DNA of 64,000 bases from Palsa-883 sp035696165 (GTDB lineage: Bacteria; Pseudomonadota; Alphaproteobacteria; Acetobacterales; Acetobacteraceae). Where the stretch lies: assembly GCA_035696165.1 (NCBI GenBank), contig DASRQX010000354.1, forward strand, positions 1 to 64,000, written 5' to 3'. Made by a program: the position numbers and the translations under genes. A model generated the notes under the pieces. That model was not told the DNA's origin. It was given only the letters and a program-made list of their open reading frames with translations, and did no database searches. The first letter of the stretch is position 1. Each line of letters opens with the position of its first letter. Shown one piece after another: positions 62,031 to 64,000 of the stretch.

Positions 62031-63428
62031 ATGCCTGACCTGACCAAGACCTACGATGTGCTGGTGGCCGGCGGCGGCAACGCCGCGCTGTGTGCCGCCA
62101 TCACCGCACGCCAAGCCGGTGCCTCGGTGCTGCTGCTGGAGCATGCGCCGCGCGCTTTTCGTGGTGGGAACAGCCGGCACACCCGCAACCTGCGGGCGAT
62201 GCACTCGCAGCCAACCGACGTGCTGACCGAGGCCTACGAGGAAGACGAATACTGGGACGACCTGCGGCGCGTCACCGGCGGCATCACCGACGAATCCCTG
62301 GCGCGGATGACGATCCGTGCGTCGTCGGGCGTATTCGGCTGGATGCGGGATTGCGGCGTACGGTTCCAGCCGTCGCTGACCGGCACGCTGAATCTGTCGC
62401 GCACCAACGCCTTCTTCCTGGGCGGCGGCAAGGCGCTGGTGAATGCCTATTACCTGACCGCAGAAAGCCTGGGCGTGGCGATCGCGTACGACAGTGAGGT
62501 GCTAGCGATCGAGTTACAGGATGGCGCCGCGCGGTCGGTCAATATCACCTATCGCGGCTATCCCTACACCGTGCAGGCAAGGTGCGTGATCGCGTCGTCG
62601 GGCGGCTTCCAGGCGAATCTGGATTGGATGCGGCATTACTGGGGTGACGCGGTGGACAATTTCGTGATCCGCGGCACGCCGTACAACCGCGGAAAGGTGC
62701 TGAAGAACCTGCTGGACCAGGGCGTGGCCATGGTAGGCGATCCGACGCAATTCCACGCCGTGGCTTTGGATGCCCGCGCTCCGCAGTTCGATGGCGGAAT
62801 TACGACTCGCCTCGACAGCGTTCCATTCAGCGTGGTGGTGAACCAGCACGGCGAGCGGTTCTATGACGAGGGCGAGGATGTCTGGCCGAAGCGCTACGCG
62901 ATCTGGGGCAGGCTGATCGCGCAGCAGCCGGGGCAGATCGCCTACTCGCTGTTCGATGCAAAGGCGCTGCCGCTCTTCATGCCGTCTGTCTATCCGGCGG
63001 TGAAGGCGGACAGCATCGGCGCGCTGGCGGAAAAGCTGGGGCTCGCTCCAACGAAGGTACAGGAGACGATTGCGAAGTACAACGCGGCCACCGGCACGGG
63101 GAAGTTCGATAACTCCCAGCTGGATGGATGCACCACGGTGGGGCTGGATCCACCGAAGACCAACTGGGCGCGGGCAATCGATACGGGACCGTTCTATGGC
63201 TATCCGCTGCGGCCGGGGATCACCTTTACCTATCTCGGCGTGCGCGTGAACGAGCGGGCGCAGGTGCTGATGGAGAATGGGCACCCGGCCGGAAACCTGT
63301 ACGCCTCGGGTGAGATCATGGCGGGGAATATTCTGGGCCGCGGATATCTCGCGGGATTCGGCATGACGATCGGGACGGTGTTCGGCCGGATCGCGGGACA
63401 GGAGGCGGCACGCCATGCACGCAACTGA
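62031..63428 (+). CDS. tcuA: FAD-dependent tricarballylate dehydrogenase
   Basis: A 465-residue flavoprotein of the fumarate reductase/succinate dehydrogenase group. VLVAGGGNAALCAAITARQAG binds FAD (about residues 11-30), followed by GGNSRHTRNLRAMHS, and ASGEIMAGNILGRGYLAGFG at the C-terminus completes the FAD site. TcuA oxidises tricarballylate to cis-aconitate; electrons pass to TcuB. The ATG at 62031 follows GAGAGGA. It overlaps tcuB by 14 bp. Salmonella tcuABC encodes this with a permease, but here a TPP decarboxylase is divergent, so a different tricarboxylic acid may be the real substrate. Confidence 0.9.
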   Translation: MPDLTKTYDVLVAGGGNAALCAAITARQAGASVLLLEHAPRAFRGGNSRHTRNLRAMHSQPTDVLTEAYEEDEYWDDLRRVTGGITDESLARMTIRASSGVFGWMRDCGVRFQPSLTGTLNLSRTNAFFLGGGKALVNAYYLTAESLGVAIAYDSEVLAIELQDGAARSVNITYRGYPYTVQARCVIASSGGFQANLDWMRHYWGDAVDNFVIRGTPYNRGKVLKNLLDQGVAMVGDPTQFHAVALDARAPQFDGGITTRLDSVPFSVVVNQHGERFYDEGEDVWPKRYAIWGRLIAQQPGQIAYSLFDAKALPLFMPSVYPAVKADSIGALAEKLGLAPTKVQETIAKYNAATGTGKFDNSQLDGCTTVGLDPPKTNWARAIDTGPFYGYPLRPGITFTYLGVRVNERAQVLMENGHPAGNLYASGEIMAGNILGRGYLAGFGMTIGTVFGRIAGQEAARHARN

Positions 63429-64000
63429 GGCGACGACAACGCTGCGGCGCGAGGTCGAGATCTGCAACGCGTGCCGTTATTGCGAGGGGTTCTGCGCGGT
63501 GTTCCCCGCGTTGGAGCTGAAGCGGGAATTTGGCGAGGCGGATCTGAGCTATCTGGCGAATCTCTGCCACAACTGCCGCGGCTGCTATTACGCGTGCCAA
63601 TACGCGCCGCCGCACCATTGGGGGATCAACCTGCCGCGGAGCTTCGCCGAGGTGCGGGCGGAGAGTTATCAGGATTACGCTTGGCCGCCGTCGCTGGCCA
63701 AGCTGTTCCAGCGCAACGGTACGGTGGTGGCGTTGGCGCTCGCGACTGGGATCGCGCTGGTGCTGCTGCTGACCATGGCGATCCAGGCGCCGGGCATGAT
63801 CTTCGCCAAGCGCGCCGTGGCGCCGGGTGAATTCTACGATGTGATCCCGCTATGGGCCATGCAGATCGTCGCCATCACGACGTTCGGCTTCTCGCTGGTC
63901 GCGCTGGGAATGAGCGTGCGCAATTTCTGGCTCGACGCGGGATCAGAACGAAAGCTCACGATCGGCGGCGTGTTGTACGCGCTGCATGATATCGCGACGC
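63415..64000 (+). CDS. tcuB: Tricarballylate utilization Fe-S/heme protein TcuB, 3' end missing
   Basis: The frame starts at ATG 63415, inside the end of tcuA, and is open to the window edge: 195 codons are visible of about 350-380 expected. Two ferredoxin-like clusters are present: Cys17, 20, 23, 27 (CNACRYCEGFC) and Cys51, 54, 57, 61 (CHNCRGCYYAC). Two hydrophobic segments follow at about 103-123 and 145-168. TcuB takes electrons from reduced TcuA and passes them to the membrane. Confidence 0.92.
   Translation, partial: MHATEATTTLRREVEICNACRYCEGFCAVFPALELKREFGEADLSYLANLCHNCRGCYYACQYAPPHHWGINLPRSFAEVRAESYQDYAWPPSLAKLFQRNGTVVALALATGIALVLLLTMAIQAPGMIFAKRAVAPGEFYDVIPLWAMQIVAITTFGFSLVALGMSVRNFWLDAGSERKLTIGGVLYALHDIAT

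Overview
This is a high-GC chromosomal window from an alphaproteobacterium, most likely Acetobacteraceae/Rhodospirillales. The taxonomic call is inference. It rests on a CtrA master regulator (Asp51) beside fliI/fliJ, the aroE-coaE-dnaQ cluster, and many ABC importers with twin-arginine-like substrate-binding proteins. I see no rRNA, tRNA, CRISPR array, transposase or phage genes. Most of the content is accessory catabolism and transport, with a few housekeeping genes (accA, dnaQ, coaE, aroE).

Layout. 1-9.7 kb: a catabolic patch with a partial amidohydrolase, a polar amino-acid ABC importer, an NAD-dependent epimerase, a DUF1989 protein, a 2-oxoglutarate oxygenase and two luciferase-like monooxygenases, separated by copies of a palindromic intergenic repeat. 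9.8-13.9 kb: FkbM methyltransferase, OmpA-like protein, RidA and a dipeptide-type binding protein. 14-19.9 kb: ctrA divergent from fliI-fliJ, both broken by frameshifts, then a hybrid histidine kinase and a PhnZ-like HD protein. 20-32.8 kb: M17 aminopeptidase, MarR regulator, aldo/keto reductase, rhamnonate-dehydratase-like enolase, accA, gentisate dioxygenase, an OYE/TMADH-type flavoenzyme, a MATE exporter and a PhyH dioxygenase.

33-46.7 kb: a co-directional block. It has an NtaA-type monooxygenase, a complete PotABCD-like importer, a class III aminotransferase, a Leu-type binding protein, a SelA-like PLP enzyme with an extra C-terminal domain, separate genes for the two domain families found in D-glutamate cyclase (DUF1445 and DUF4392), and a molybdenum hydroxylase large subunit. 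46.8-52.5 kb: a broken sulfotransferase gene, an ATP-grasp ligase, a two-component system divergent from a small periplasmic protein, and a decayed segment. 52.5-54.6 kb: dnaQ, coaE, aroE. 54.8-60.3 kb: a Ugp-type importer with two tandem binding proteins. 60.3-64 kb: a cyclic-nucleotide-binding pseudogene with an in-frame stop, a two-subunit thiamine-pyrophosphate decarboxylase, and tcuA-tcuB running off the end.

The most notable points are the SelA-like/DUF1445/DUF4392 operon, the split TPP enzyme beside tcuAB, the paired binding proteins, and several genes that look intact apart from single-base frameshifts or a stop. Those breaks may be real decay or consensus errors; the sequence alone cannot decide.
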